Translations under genes and position numbers: made by a program
The notes under the pieces: model-generated
What the model saw: only the letters and a program-made list of their open reading frames with translations
Told to the model about the DNA's origin: nothing
The model's database searches: none
Shown: positions 37,301 through 45,220 of the stretch, piece by piece
Numbering within the stretch: position 1 is the stretch's first letter
Layout: every line of letters begins with the position of its first letter
Assembly: GCA_036268055.1 (NCBI GenBank)
Contig: DATAUW010000037.1
Location: 16,712 to 80,711 of the forward strand
DNA: 64,000 bases
Source of the DNA: Verrucomicrobiia bacterium
GTDB taxonomy: Bacteria > Verrucomicrobiota > Verrucomicrobiia > Limisphaerales > Pedosphaeraceae
Direction: 5' to 3'

Positions 37301-39261
37301 ATGATATTGCCAGAAGGATTAAATGTCACCGGGCCGTTGGAGCCGGTCAGCGTCATGTTCAGGGCAGAAGACCAACTCGTTTCGGCTGCGATAGTTCCAC
37401 CGCCCAAATTCAACTGATAACCGCCACCCGCGAAGACCGTAATGCCTCCCGCGCCGATATACATGGTGCCACCGGTGAGATTGTAAATACCCTTACCCTG
37501 CGTAAAGAAAGGACTGAAATAAAGATTGCCTACATTCGTGATCACACCGCCGTCCTGATTCAGGGCGCACGTAATCACGGCGCCGGATCCGAGCGCGATA
37601 CCCAAAGTATTGCCGTGCATGTCCAGCACGCCACCATTCATGTCGTACTCCGAATGCGTAGCGGTGCTGCCGGATGCGCCGATGAAAAGATAATTATTAT
37701 TTCCAATGGCAAAGTCAAACGTGCCGCCGTTTTGAATAACCGTTCCGCTTCCACTATCGCGGCCAATCACGCCAGCGTCATCATAGCTGCCAGTGACGGA
37801 CAGATTTGCGCCGGGCTGGATGATCAGTGTGCTGGTGACGCCATTGATGAAGTCACCATCGGCGATATACCATCTATGACCACTGCCCCCGGTAAAGGCG
37901 GAATTGCCAGTAATGATATTAGTTCCGCCGCTCGCGCTCAACGCCGCAAAGGTATTGGTTCCGCTCAGCGAAAGCGTGCCCGGTCCGGTCTTGGTCAGCC
38001 AGCTCCCGGAAGTGACGTCGCCGCTCACAGCCAGGCTGGCATTTGAAGGGGTATCCATAGTTATATCTGCCGTTGGCGTCAACGGCAGACTAATCGTTTG
38101 CGTGATGGACGAAGCTGGAGTTCCGTTGAAACCAATATTGCCATTTAACCCAAGACTATTGCCGGCGAGGTTAAATGCTCCCGCAGCCGAATCAAAGAGG
38201 ATGCTATTGGCGCTCACGCCCGTCAAATTATTGGTGTTGTTCAAATGGCTGTTGCCCGCAAAGGTGAGACTGGTGGCGAATACGGGAACGACGCCGTTGT
38301 CCCAGTTGCCGCTGGTATTCCAATTATTATCCGCGCCACCGCCCGTCCACAGGCCCGTGCTCGAAGCAGCGGGACTTACCACGTCACTCCAGGTTTCTCC
38401 AACTCTCACTTCGTCATGCGCCACCGTCGTGCTGCCCACAAACGCGCCAAACGAAATGCCATTAAACGACATGTCACCCACTCCCGTTTCAGTCAGCGTA
38501 GGCGTTGCCGGTTCCGTGCTCGAAGTGGGATTTTGATATACGGACACATTGTCATTTCCGCCCATGAAATCTATCCGCACCACATAGAACGAAACTGCCG
38601 TGCTCGCCGCTCCGATCGGCGTCTGCGCCGCAGCAGGTGTCCGCAAAAACACACTACTGCTGCCAGCGGAATCGGAACCCACGCCCGCGATGCGACCAGG
38701 GTCATTCAAATCGCCGCGATGAAATTCAAACTCGTAATAATTATTGTTCGCGACACTCGGCTGCTGAAGAAAACTGATGTAAAGCGTCTTGCCGCTGGCG
38801 CCAATATTTCCATTGGTATTCACATAGCCTTTTAGTCCAAAGATGCCTCCAGCCGAGGTGTCCAAAAATCGCCCCGTGCGCGTGCCGTTCGGAGTAAAGG
38901 CAGAGTTCCCGATGGATTTCGCATCGTAACCGGAAGGCGCGTTTGCACCTGCGACCAATCCTCCCGACTGCACGCTGGAATTGCCATTGACCACATCCTG
39001 CCACCCACCATTCCAACCAAAGCCGCCGCTCAGGCCGGTTAAATTACCGTTGCCGCTGGGATAGTTGAATCCTTCGTAGCCCATCAATGCAGCATGAGCA
39101 GTAGGCAACGCAAACAACGCGGCACACGCGGCCACCGTTGACAAGATTTTCACCGGCGAAAATCGGCTCGCACGGCCACGACGGCCTGGCGCAACTTTAT
39201 TTTGGATAAAGGTAAGCCAGTTAAATGAGTTGAGTTTTTGGTTGGTCAGGTTGTGGTTCAT
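34396..39261 (-). CDS. 1621-aa autotransporter-associated beta-strand-repeat surface protein
   Basis: The product has an N-terminal export signal (FSPVKILSTVAACAALFALPTAHA). Next come a domain opening with GYEGFNY, two copies of a unit of about 450 residues (SGLWTGxGADxNWxTxGNWDxxxVPxFxxxLTFAGNxHLxNxNxL...), one Ig-like domain (PSYQWYKDGNPVAGATSSSLTLSNVQINSGGNYYVVAS), a second domain opening with AYDGFAY, and a short C-terminal module ending VYYRTVTP. The long units contain autotransporter-associated beta-strand repeats (GTLxLSGxNTYTGDTVVxxGSTLQL), which build a parallel beta-helix. No outer-membrane beta-barrel translocator is present. The protein is probably exposed at the surface or released and may bind plant polysaccharide. 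It lies 42 bp behind the prepilin-like gene, opposite the regulator at 40319. Confidence 0.88.
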   Translation of the reverse strand: MNHNLTNQKLNSFNWLTFIQNKVAPGRRGRASRFSPVKILSTVAACAALFALPTAHAALMGYEGFNYPSGNGNLTGLSGGFGWNGGWQDVVNGNSSVQSGGLVAGANAPSGYDAKSIGNSAFTPNGTRTGRFLDTSAGGIFGLKGYVNTNGNIGASGKTLYISFLQQPSVANNNYYEFEFHRGDLNDPGRIAGVGSDSAGSSSVFLRTPAAAQTPIGAASTAVSFYVVRIDFMGGNDNVSVYQNPTSSTEPATPTLTETGVGDMSFNGISFGAFVGSTTVAHDEVRVGETWSDVVSPAASSTGLWTGGGADNNWNTSGNWDNGVVPVFATSLTFAGNSHLNNTNNLTGVSANSILFDSAAGAFNLAGNSLGLNGNIGFNGTPASSITQTISLPLTPTADITMDTPSNASLAVSGDVTSGSWLTKTGPGTLSLSGTNTFAALSASGGTNIITGNSAFTGGSGHRWYIADGDFINGVTSTLIIQPGANLSVTGSYDDAGVIGRDSGSGTVIQNGGTFDFAIGNNNYLFIGASGSTATHSEYDMNGGVLDMHGNTLGIALGSGAVITCALNQDGGVITNVGNLYFSPFFTQGKGIYNLTGGTMYIGAGGITVFAGGGYQLNLGGGTIAAETSWSSALNMTLTGSNGPVTFNPSGNIITLSGALSGSGGLTVSGSGTLELSGVNTYTGDTVVNAGSTLQLDQSGSSFGKIRLVDGAALNLNFNGNFVTGGISTNGVALPVGSYSSASLPGFITGNGSLQVSSSISSGLWTGNGADTNWSTGGNWDQNAVPIFPIGLTFAGNKHLANNNDLSGITVGSFTFDTNAGAFVISGNDIGLSGAIEFNGNPPAPITQTINLNMAWNNDKTIDTPTNGNLDLEGNITATTNALNKLDAGTLTLGGADTFTSLDDNGGTLIIKGNTTINGGGNSDHIYLGDANTNYNGTLVIQNGAALTVSGSFGDALVIGRDSGSGKIIQNGGTFTFSPANQTFLYVGATSHSGTQAEYDMNGGTLDMGGYSLGVSLGDNGITYSAFLKQTGGSIMDMFKLDLGASRSFGLGVYTLSGGTITIDFGGIVSDDGLYQINLGGGTVAASSSWSSSLNMNLTNLNGSVTFNPSGSVITLSGTLTGNGGLNVAGGGVLDLAGTNSSYTGDTIVSTGSTLQIDVAGNSASTFRLVDGALLTLNNSGTLTVPSCFTNGVALPIGTYSAANLSGFINGSGNLQVVGVAFSTQPVNKQIYLNGNLHQSITLTSATVGGSPSYQWYKDGNPVAGATSSSLTLSNVQINSGGNYYVVASGGFGSVTSSVVAVTVYAINNHIFAYDGFAYAAGSVDGSSQNGGFGWNGPWQQTDGNGVIISSSGLIGGASVPAGYDSRSVGNSIEVPSNAQTRSGRFFDTSTNSDLFTQGFVDANGNIGADNKTIYLSFMQEPDRTSGFYELELHKGNLSDPGRIGGIGNDAGANTVNLRAPNSVNNRSLGAGTAAVNFYVVRIDYKPGNDDVFVYRNPTSSTEPAVPTLVATGVADMSFNGVSVAAYNGPDVKTDEIRLGATWADAIGLAVSNLLPPTKNGNTNTIQFAATPGNSYRVQRATALTGPWIDVSTNIAPADAFVTFQDTTAPAGNVYYRTVTP

Positions 39262-39303
39262 AACAGTTGTAGTGGGCTGGATTTGGAAAATAGGAAAAGT
39301 AAG

Positions 39304-40212
39304 TTATCGGTCGCCGCCGCGTTGAAGTGGATCCCAATAGTGGGAATTGATCAGGCACTTGGAACTTCCGCCAAACTCCGGGTCGAGCGGCGGATTGATG
39401 TCCGCTTCTCGTTTGGCTTCCGCATGGCCGTCAGCGAAACCCACATTGCCCAAGCCGGGAAATTTCCCGCCGTTGTGGCGGGTGGTTTCGATCCCTTCAT
39501 ATTGGCCGGACGAGCTGGGAACCTGCATGCTGGCTTTGCCCCACCACAAACTGCCGCTGGCGGTTAGGTCGGTGGGCTTAGGTTGCTTGTCACCAAATAC
39601 GAGACATTCGGACGGATGCAGCATGTCACTGCGTTTGAAGTTCAGCGAACTGGTGAAAGAAAAAGAACCAACGGTAACGGTCTGCACGGGGTTGGGCGTG
39701 CAGCTCAAAAAGAAGGAATTGTAACCGTAGCCAACCAGGTCGAAATTAAAATCCCAGTTCCAAACTTTTCCTCCGGTCAAAGTCACTGGCCCATTGACCG
39801 CCGGATCGTGAAAGGATCGGTAGTTATTCGTCGTTCCGCCACAAATCGCCGTGCCCCACCAATGATATGCCTTGTCATTTACCGAGTCCGACGCCACCGC
39901 CGTCGGAAACAGATCATTATTGTCGTCCGTATAAATCTGCGTAAAAATGGTGATCTGCTTCAAATTATTCAGGCACGCTATCCTGATGCCCTTGCTTTTC
40001 GCAGAGGCCAGCGCGGGCAAAAGCAACGCCGCCAAAATGGCGATGATCGCGATGACCACTAATAATTCGATCAAGGTGAAAGCCGAATGAAGCGAACTGC
40101 GAACCTCAAATCCCTTTAAACTCTTGGTGTTTTCGTTCGATTTGGCAGAAATAAAACGACCACCAACCGCGGACGACGGCGCTTTCAAATCATAAATACG
40201 GACGGGCTTCAT
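39304..40212 (-). CDS. Prepilin-type N-terminal methylation domain protein
   Basis: This pseudopilin-like protein of about 302 aa has an unusually long leader of about 43 residues before the cleavage motif [31 protein letters not shown]. The C-terminal section ([24 protein letters not shown]) is a variant of the H-X9-DG signature with a longer spacing. The ATG at 40212 was chosen; a TTG seven codons upstream is possible, and neither has a clear ribosome site. It is the first gene after the divergent control region and precedes the 1621-aa surface protein by 42 bp, so the two probably share a transcript. Its role may be in export or assembly. Confidence 0.88.
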   Translation of the reverse strand: MKPVRIYDLKAPSSAVGGRFISAKSNENTKSLKGFEVRSSLHSAFTLIELLVVIAIIAILAALLLPALASAKSKGIRIACLNNLKQITIFTQIYTDDNNDLFPTAVASDSVNDKAYHWWGTAICGGTTNNYRSFHDPAVNGPVTLTGGKVWNWDFNFDLVGYGYNSFFLSCTPNPVQTVTVGSFSFTSSLNFKRSDMLHPSECLVFGDKQPKPTDLTASGSLWWGKASMQVPSSSGQYEGIETTRHNGGKFPGLGNVGFADGHAEAKREADINPPLDPEFGGSSKCLINSHYWDPLQRGGDR

Positions 40213-40252
40213 TAAGGAAAATTTATTACACAAAGCTTCTGTGGCACAAATG

Positions 40253-40264
40253 TTGTATAGACAA
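40253..40264. promoter_or_regulatory. Probable operator 1 of the chimeric GntR/LacI regulator
   Basis: TTGTATAGACAA contains inverted half-sites TTGT/ACAA four bases apart. It lies 40 bp upstream of the prepilin-like start (40212). Its centre is 45 bp from the second, perfect palindrome, a distance that would allow two dimers to cooperate. Confidence 0.5.
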
Positions 40265-40297
40265 GATTTAAGATTCCTGTTATTACATGTTCATCAC

Positions 40298-40309
40298 TTG
40301 TAATTACAA
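40298..40309. promoter_or_regulatory. Probable operator 2 of the chimeric GntR/LacI regulator
   Basis: TTGTAATTACAA is a perfect 12-bp palindrome ending nine bases before the ATG of the regulator gene. It resembles the TTGT...ACAA operators of AraR, which has the same domain layout. Binding here would block the regulator's own expression. The position also leaves no Shine-Dalgarno sequence, so the message may be leaderless or weakly translated. Confidence 0.6.
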
Positions 40310-40318
40310 ATCTGCCTT

Positions 40319-41473
40319 ATGAAAACCCGGCACGCCCACAAGCATCTCGAAATCTCGCGGTATTTGCTTTCCGAAATTGCCAGTGGAAAATACACTGAGA
40401 CCGACCGGCTCCCAAGTGAGGTGCAACTGGCCAAGCGATTTAAAGTTTCACGCCCCACCGCCGCCCGAGCCTTGCGCGACCTAACTACCGAAGGAATCAT
40501 CGAGCGACGGGCGGGCTCTGGCTCCTATGTCCGCAACAAGGCCAACGCCGCACCCACCACGCGTCAAATCGGCCTGCTGATTCCTGGTTTGGGAACCACC
40601 GAAATTTTTGAGATCATCTGCGGCGAACTCGCCAGCCTCGCTCGCATCAGCGAATACTCCCTATTGTGGGGTGGCTCGACACATCCGCGCGTGGACAAGG
40701 ATGGCAGTCGCGAACATGCCCGGGAAATTTGCGAACAATTTATCGAGCGCAAAGTCACCGGCGTTTTTTTCGCGCCCTTTGAACTTACCGTCGGCAAGGA
40801 CGAAATAAATCGAAACATCGCCGACCGCTTCAGCGAGGCTTGCATCCCGATGGTTCTTTTGGATCGCGACCTCGCGGTGTTTCCCCAGAACGGTCATTTT
40901 GATTTGATCGGCCTGGACAATGTCGCCGCTGGCTACATGCTTGCGGAGCATTTGATCAAGCTTGGATGCAAGCGGTTGGCTTTTTTGATGCGCCCACTTT
41001 CGGCGCCGACGGTTGAGCGACGCTATGCCGGTGCGCGCGAAGCTCTGGCCCGCCACAAGCTGGAGGTCTATCCCGACTGGCTGCAAGTCGGCAATCCGCA
41101 AGATGAAAAATTTGTGTCCTCCCTCGTTGCGGGCAATAAATGGGACGCGGTTATTTGCGCCAACGACTTCACCGCCGCGCAATTAATCCGCACGCTCGAA
41201 AATGCCCGCTTCCATGTGCCACAGGATATTCGCGTGGCGGGCTTTGACGATGCCAAGTATGCGACCCTCGTGAGCGTCCCGATCACGACAATCCAACAAC
41301 CTTGCAAAGACATCGCCTCGGTGGCCTTTCAAACCATGCTAAGCCGGGTGGCGGATCCCACCCTGCCTGCGCGACACATCATGCTTCCGCCGCGCCTTGT
41401 GGTGCGCGAATCCTGCGGCGCGTATCTGCGTCAAAAACATAAAATGGATCATCGCGAAGAACGGGGTCGCTAA
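40319..41473 (+). CDS. AraR-type chimeric regulator: GntR winged helix plus LacI-type sugar-sensing domain
   Basis: The 384-aa protein has an N-terminal GntR-family winged helix (YLLSEIASGKYTETDRLPSEVQLAKRFKVSRPTAARALRDLTTEGIIERRAGSGSYV, about residues 13-70). A periplasmic-binding-protein-like sensor of the LacI type follows (IGLLIPGLGTTEIFEIICGEL... to PITTIQQPCKDIASVAFQTML). This layout is known from B. subtilis AraR, where sugar binding releases DNA. It is divergent from the prepilin and beta-strand-repeat genes across a 106-bp gap holding two TTGT-N4-ACAA palindromes, so it likely controls those genes and itself. The ligand is presumably a sugar, not identified. Confidence 0.9.
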   Translation: MKTRHAHKHLEISRYLLSEIASGKYTETDRLPSEVQLAKRFKVSRPTAARALRDLTTEGIIERRAGSGSYVRNKANAAPTTRQIGLLIPGLGTTEIFEIICGELASLARISEYSLLWGGSTHPRVDKDGSREHAREICEQFIERKVTGVFFAPFELTVGKDEINRNIADRFSEACIPMVLLDRDLAVFPQNGHFDLIGLDNVAAGYMLAEHLIKLGCKRLAFLMRPLSAPTVERRYAGAREALARHKLEVYPDWLQVGNPQDEKFVSSLVAGNKWDAVICANDFTAAQLIRTLENARFHVPQDIRVAGFDDAKYATLVSVPITTIQQPCKDIASVAFQTMLSRVADPTLPARHIMLPPRLVVRESCGAYLRQKHKMDHREERGR

Positions 41474-41523
41474 ATTATCGAACACTGCGGAGTTGGGCGT
41501 TCATCGTCTCTTAAACAACCCTA

Positions 41524-41760
41524 TTTTACTTGAGTTCCCGGTAAAAATGCTCAAGCTCTGACGTCATTTCCAAGCTCCTCAAGAGGCTTCGAATGATTGC
41601 GGAATTTTTTTCAGCCGCATCAATAGGCAAATCAATTCCCGTCGTTTACGAATCAGAAAGTCAATGGCTTGTTTGCTGTTCAATAATGCGTTGTGGCACG
41701 AAGAAATATCCTCAATAAAATTCCCGCTGCCTTGCCAATTTCCTGGGATGATATAATGAC
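41524..41760 (-). pseudogene. Possible frameshifted remnant of a small helical protein gene
   Basis: The minus strand of the gap between 41473 and 41851 gives two protein-like peptides in different frames: NALLNSKQAIDFLIRKRREL, reading on to a stop near 41585, and IDAAEKNSAIIRSLLRSLEM followed by TSELEHFYRELK, ending at the stop at 41524-41526. Joined across about 41635 they read as one charged, helical C-terminus, which suggests a single-base indel. No start codon with ribosome site is visible. No family was recognised. It may equally be chance, so confidence is low. Confidence 0.3.
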
Positions 41761-41850
41761 AAGCTCAAGACCCGGCCAACGAACCGTGGATCTACAATTC
41801 AAATCCGGGCGTCATTATTTGCGAGTTTCAATTTCCGTCGCGCAGCGTTC

Positions 41851-42411
41851 ATGAGCGAGGATTCAAATCTATTTGACCGGGCTGGGGCTTGCGATCCCCG
41901 GGCGGCGGAAAAATTGTTGCCGCTCGTCTATGCGGAACTGCGCCGACTGGCCGCGCAAAAAATGTCCGCCGAACCGCCCGGCCACACGTTGCAACCGACC
42001 GCGCTGGTTCATGAGGCATGGCTGCGGCTCGCGGGCGAAAAAGAATTCGCCAATCGCGCCCATTTCTTTGCCGCTGCCGCTGAAGCCATGCGGCGGATTC
42101 TCATCGAACGCGCGCGGCGGCGCATGACGGCCAAGCGCGGTGGCGGCGCGGAACGGGTGGACGCCGATGAAATCGAAATCGCCGCGCCCACGGTTGACGA
42201 TGAGGCATTATTGCGGCTGGATGAGGCGCTCGAAAAATATTCGGCGCTGGATGCGCGCAAAGCGGAACTGGTAAAGCTGCGCTACTTCGCGGGAATGAAT
42301 TACGAAGAGGCGTCCACGGCGCTGGGCATTGCCGTGCCGACGGCGAAGGAATGGTGGGCTTACGCGCGCGCGTGGCTCGCGGTGGAAATGCGCACAGCTC
42401 CGCCGAACTAA
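41851..42411 (+). CDS. ECF-type RNA polymerase sigma factor
   Basis: This 186-aa protein matches the ECF sigma group common in Planctomycetes and Verrucomicrobia. Region 2 is AAEKLLPLVYAELRRLAAQKMSAEPPGHTLQPTALVHEAWLRL...NRAHFFAAAAEAMRRILIERARRR. Region 4 is LDARKAELVKLRYFAGMNYEEASTALGIAVPTAKEWWAYARAWL. No anti-sigma factor is adjacent. The next gene, 74 bp downstream, encodes a Ser/Thr kinase. This pairing recurs in these phyla, and the kinase or its TPR-like part is thought to act in control of the sigma factor. Confidence 0.93.
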   Translation: MSEDSNLFDRAGACDPRAAEKLLPLVYAELRRLAAQKMSAEPPGHTLQPTALVHEAWLRLAGEKEFANRAHFFAAAAEAMRRILIERARRRMTAKRGGGAERVDADEIEIAAPTVDDEALLRLDEALEKYSALDARKAELVKLRYFAGMNYEEASTALGIAVPTAKEWWAYARAWLAVEMRTAPPN

Positions 42412-42485
42412 ATTGCATAACAAATATGCGCGATTATTTCTCCATACTTTCCCGTCCGCCAAAGCGCATTGAAGGATAGAAACTA

Positions 42486-45026
42486 TTGAGCGCACCCGAA
42501 CAAACTACGCCCACGCCGCAACAACGCGAAGAAACTCTCTTTGCTGCTGCGTTGAAATTTCCGCCACCCGAGCGCGCTGCTTTTCTCAATGGCGCGTGCA
42601 AGGACAACCCGCCTTTGCGCCAGCGTCTCGACGCCTTGCTTGCAGCGCATGAGAGTGAAGATGCGCTACCGCAAACGCCTTTGGATTCATCGGACCTCAA
42701 AGCCAAAATCGAACCACCGGACGAATATCTCGGGCGGATGATCGGACGTTACAAGGTGCTGGAAAAAATTGGTGAAGGCGGTTGTGGTGTAGTGTATGTC
42801 GCCGAACAGACCGAACCGGTGCGACGCCAGATCGCGCTCAAGCTCATCAAGCTCGGCATGGATACCCGCGCGGTCGTCGCGCGATTCGAAGCCGAACGGC
42901 AAGCGCTCGCGTTGATGGATCATCCGAACATCGCGAAAGTTCTCGACGGCGGCACGACGGATACGGGCCGGCCTTACTTCGTCATGGAACTGGTGCGCGG
43001 GATGAAAATCACCGCGCTCTGTGACCAGCAGAAATTAAGCACGGCGGAACGCATCAAACTTTTCGTCCAGGTCTGCCAGGCAGTGCAGCACGCGCATCAA
43101 AAGGGAATCATCCATCGCGACCTCAAGCCTTCCAATGTTTTTGTCAGCATGCACGATGGCGTGGCGGTGACCAAGGTGATTGACTTCGGCATCGCCAAGG
43201 CCATCGGCAACGAGTCGCTTACGGACAAAACCATTTATACCGCGCTGGATCAATTCATCGGCACGCCCGCCTACATGAGTCCCGAGCAGGCATCGCGCAG
43301 CGGACTGGACATTGATACTCGCACCGACATTTATTCGCTGGGTGTATTGCTTTACGAATTGCTCACGGGCCGCACGCCGTTTGATACGAAGACGCTTTTG
43401 GATTCCGGCTTTGACCACATGCTGCGCATCATCCGCGAGGAGGAACCGCCGCGGCCGAGCAATCGCCTGAGCACGTTGCAGGCGGCTGAGATGACCACCG
43501 TCGCGCTCGCGCGGCAATCTGAACCACCGCGATTGATCCATGCCATCCGTGGCGACCTCGACTGGATCGCGATGAAGTGTCTTGAGAAGGACCGCACGCG
43601 GCGTTACGAAACGGCCAGCGCGCTTGCCGCAGACATCCTGCGCCATTTGGAGAACGAACCGATTGTCGCGCGTCCGCCCAGTGCTTCGTACCGTTTTCAA
43701 AAATTGGTGCAGCGAAATAAATTGGCCGTTGCGTCGGCGGCGATTGTTTTTCTCGCGCTTTTGCTTGGCGCGACCATCAGCACCTGGCAGGCGGTTCGCG
43801 CGATTCGAGCTGAACGCGAACAGACCCATTTGCGCACGCTTGCCGATGCGGGAGAGAAAAAAGCACGGACAGAAGCCGCGCGCAGCGAACAGACCGCCCG
43901 CTTTCTCAAGGACATGCTCCGCGGGATCGGGCCATCCGCCGCCCTTGGACGCGACACGACGATGTTGCGGGAAATTTTGGACAAGACCACGAAACGGGTG
44001 GACGCGGACTTGAAGGATGAACCCGAGGCGCAGTTGGATCTTCGCCTCACGCTCGCGCGCGTCTATTTCGATTTGCAGGATTATGCGACGACGGAAAAGA
44101 TGTCACGCGAAACCTTTCAGTTGGCGCAGACGCATTTTGGCGACGCCAGCCCGGACGCCGCGGAAGCGTTGCATTGGCGCGCGATGGCCTTGATGCGGCT
44201 GCGCGATCTGGAAATTGCCGAAGGCGTCGCCCGCCAATCACTCGCGATGCAAACGAAGTTGCACGGCCAGGGCAGCAGTGAAGAAGCGTCCGTGCTGTGC
44301 ATCCTGGGCGACGTTCTTCGGCACGAAGGAAAAAATGCCGAGGCGGAAACCGATTTTCGCCGGGCGCTGGCCATTCGCAAAAATCATTTCGGCGATGAAG
44401 ACGATGAAGTCGCGTGGGCGCTGGAAGGTTTTGGCTTCGCGCTTTCCGCGCAAGGCAAGATGGACGAAGCGAAAACAGCCGCCCGCGAGGCCTTGGCGAT
44501 CATGCGGAAAAATCACGGCGACGAGCATCCCTATACCAGCTTTGAATATTGGTGTCTCGGATCTTTCCTCGTGGACGGCACGCCGGATGAAGTGGCCGAA
44601 GCCGAAGTGGATTTGCGGAAGGCCATTGAGATTCAGGAAAAAACCGTCGGCAAAGGAAAATGGAGCCAGGCGTGGATGCATCACCATCTCGCCATCGCTT
44701 TGTCAAAACGCAACCAGCCGATAGAAGCGGAGGAACATTTCCGCGAGGCGCTGGACATCGCCAGAAAAGAAGGTCCTGATCGCTCGGACATGATCCAGTT
44801 GATCTTGGGCTACGTGACTTTCCTGCGGCACAACCAGCGCTCCGCCGACGCCCGCCCACTCGCCGAGGAAGCCGTCGCTATTTGCCGCCGTCATTCGAGC
44901 CATCTCTGGGCGTCAAGAACCCGGCGGGCCGTGACCGCGCTCAAAGGCGTGCTGGCTGAAACGGGTGACACCGATGCACTTGCGAAGTTGAATGTAGAAT
45001 TTGCTCCCGCTTCCCGCCCCGATTGA
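42486..45026 (+). CDS. Membrane Ser/Thr protein kinase with C-terminal TPR-like repeats
   Basis: The 846-aa protein has an N-terminal segment (about 1-80) and a complete Hanks-type kinase domain (about 83-360): glycine loop IGEGGCGVVYVAEQ, Lys of IALKLIK, catalytic HRDLKPSN, VIDFGIAKA, and activation/APE region GTPAYMSPEQA. A single membrane span (LAVASAAIVFLALLLGATIS, about 415-435) follows. The extracytoplasmic C-terminal region of about 400 residues has tetratricopeptide-like helical repeats (AEGVARQSLAMQTKLHGQGSSEEASVLCILGDVL...). The start is a TTG at 42486 with AAGGA upstream. It should phosphorylate proteins in response to an outside signal and is likely linked to the sigma factor gene before it. 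Confidence 0.92.
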   Translation: MSAPEQTTPTPQQREETLFAAALKFPPPERAAFLNGACKDNPPLRQRLDALLAAHESEDALPQTPLDSSDLKAKIEPPDEYLGRMIGRYKVLEKIGEGGCGVVYVAEQTEPVRRQIALKLIKLGMDTRAVVARFEAERQALALMDHPNIAKVLDGGTTDTGRPYFVMELVRGMKITALCDQQKLSTAERIKLFVQVCQAVQHAHQKGIIHRDLKPSNVFVSMHDGVAVTKVIDFGIAKAIGNESLTDKTIYTALDQFIGTPAYMSPEQASRSGLDIDTRTDIYSLGVLLYELLTGRTPFDTKTLLDSGFDHMLRIIREEEPPRPSNRLSTLQAAEMTTVALARQSEPPRLIHAIRGDLDWIAMKCLEKDRTRRYETASALAADILRHLENEPIVARPPSASYRFQKLVQRNKLAVASAAIVFLALLLGATISTWQAVRAIRAEREQTHLRTLADAGEKKARTEAARSEQTARFLKDMLRGIGPSAALGRDTTMLREILDKTTKRVDADLKDEPEAQLDLRLTLARVYFDLQDYATTEKMSRETFQLAQTHFGDASPDAAEALHWRAMALMRLRDLEIAEGVARQSLAMQTKLHGQGSSEEASVLCILGDVLRHEGKNAEAETDFRRALAIRKNHFGDEDDEVAWALEGFGFALSAQGKMDEAKTAAREALAIMRKNHGDEHPYTSFEYWCLGSFLVDGTPDEVAEAEVDLRKAIEIQEKTVGKGKWSQAWMHHHLAIALSKRNQPIEAEEHFREALDIARKEGPDRSDMIQLILGYVTFLRHNQRSADARPLAEEAVAICRRHSSHLWASRTRRAVTALKGVLAETGDTDALAKLNVEFAPASRPD

Positions 45027-45220
45027 TCTTCCCGGTTCGCCGGGCTTAAACCAGCGCGGCGCGGCATTTTTCCAAGCAACTCGTCCTATCCTCAAACCGG
45101 AATAAAATATTTTAAAGATTTCGACCTACTTTCTGCGGAGGATTCGCGCATTGAGTAATGGAACGGCTCTCGAAGATTTCTTCAGGGTCATTCCATCAAC
45201 TAAACCCAGTAAAACCGACT

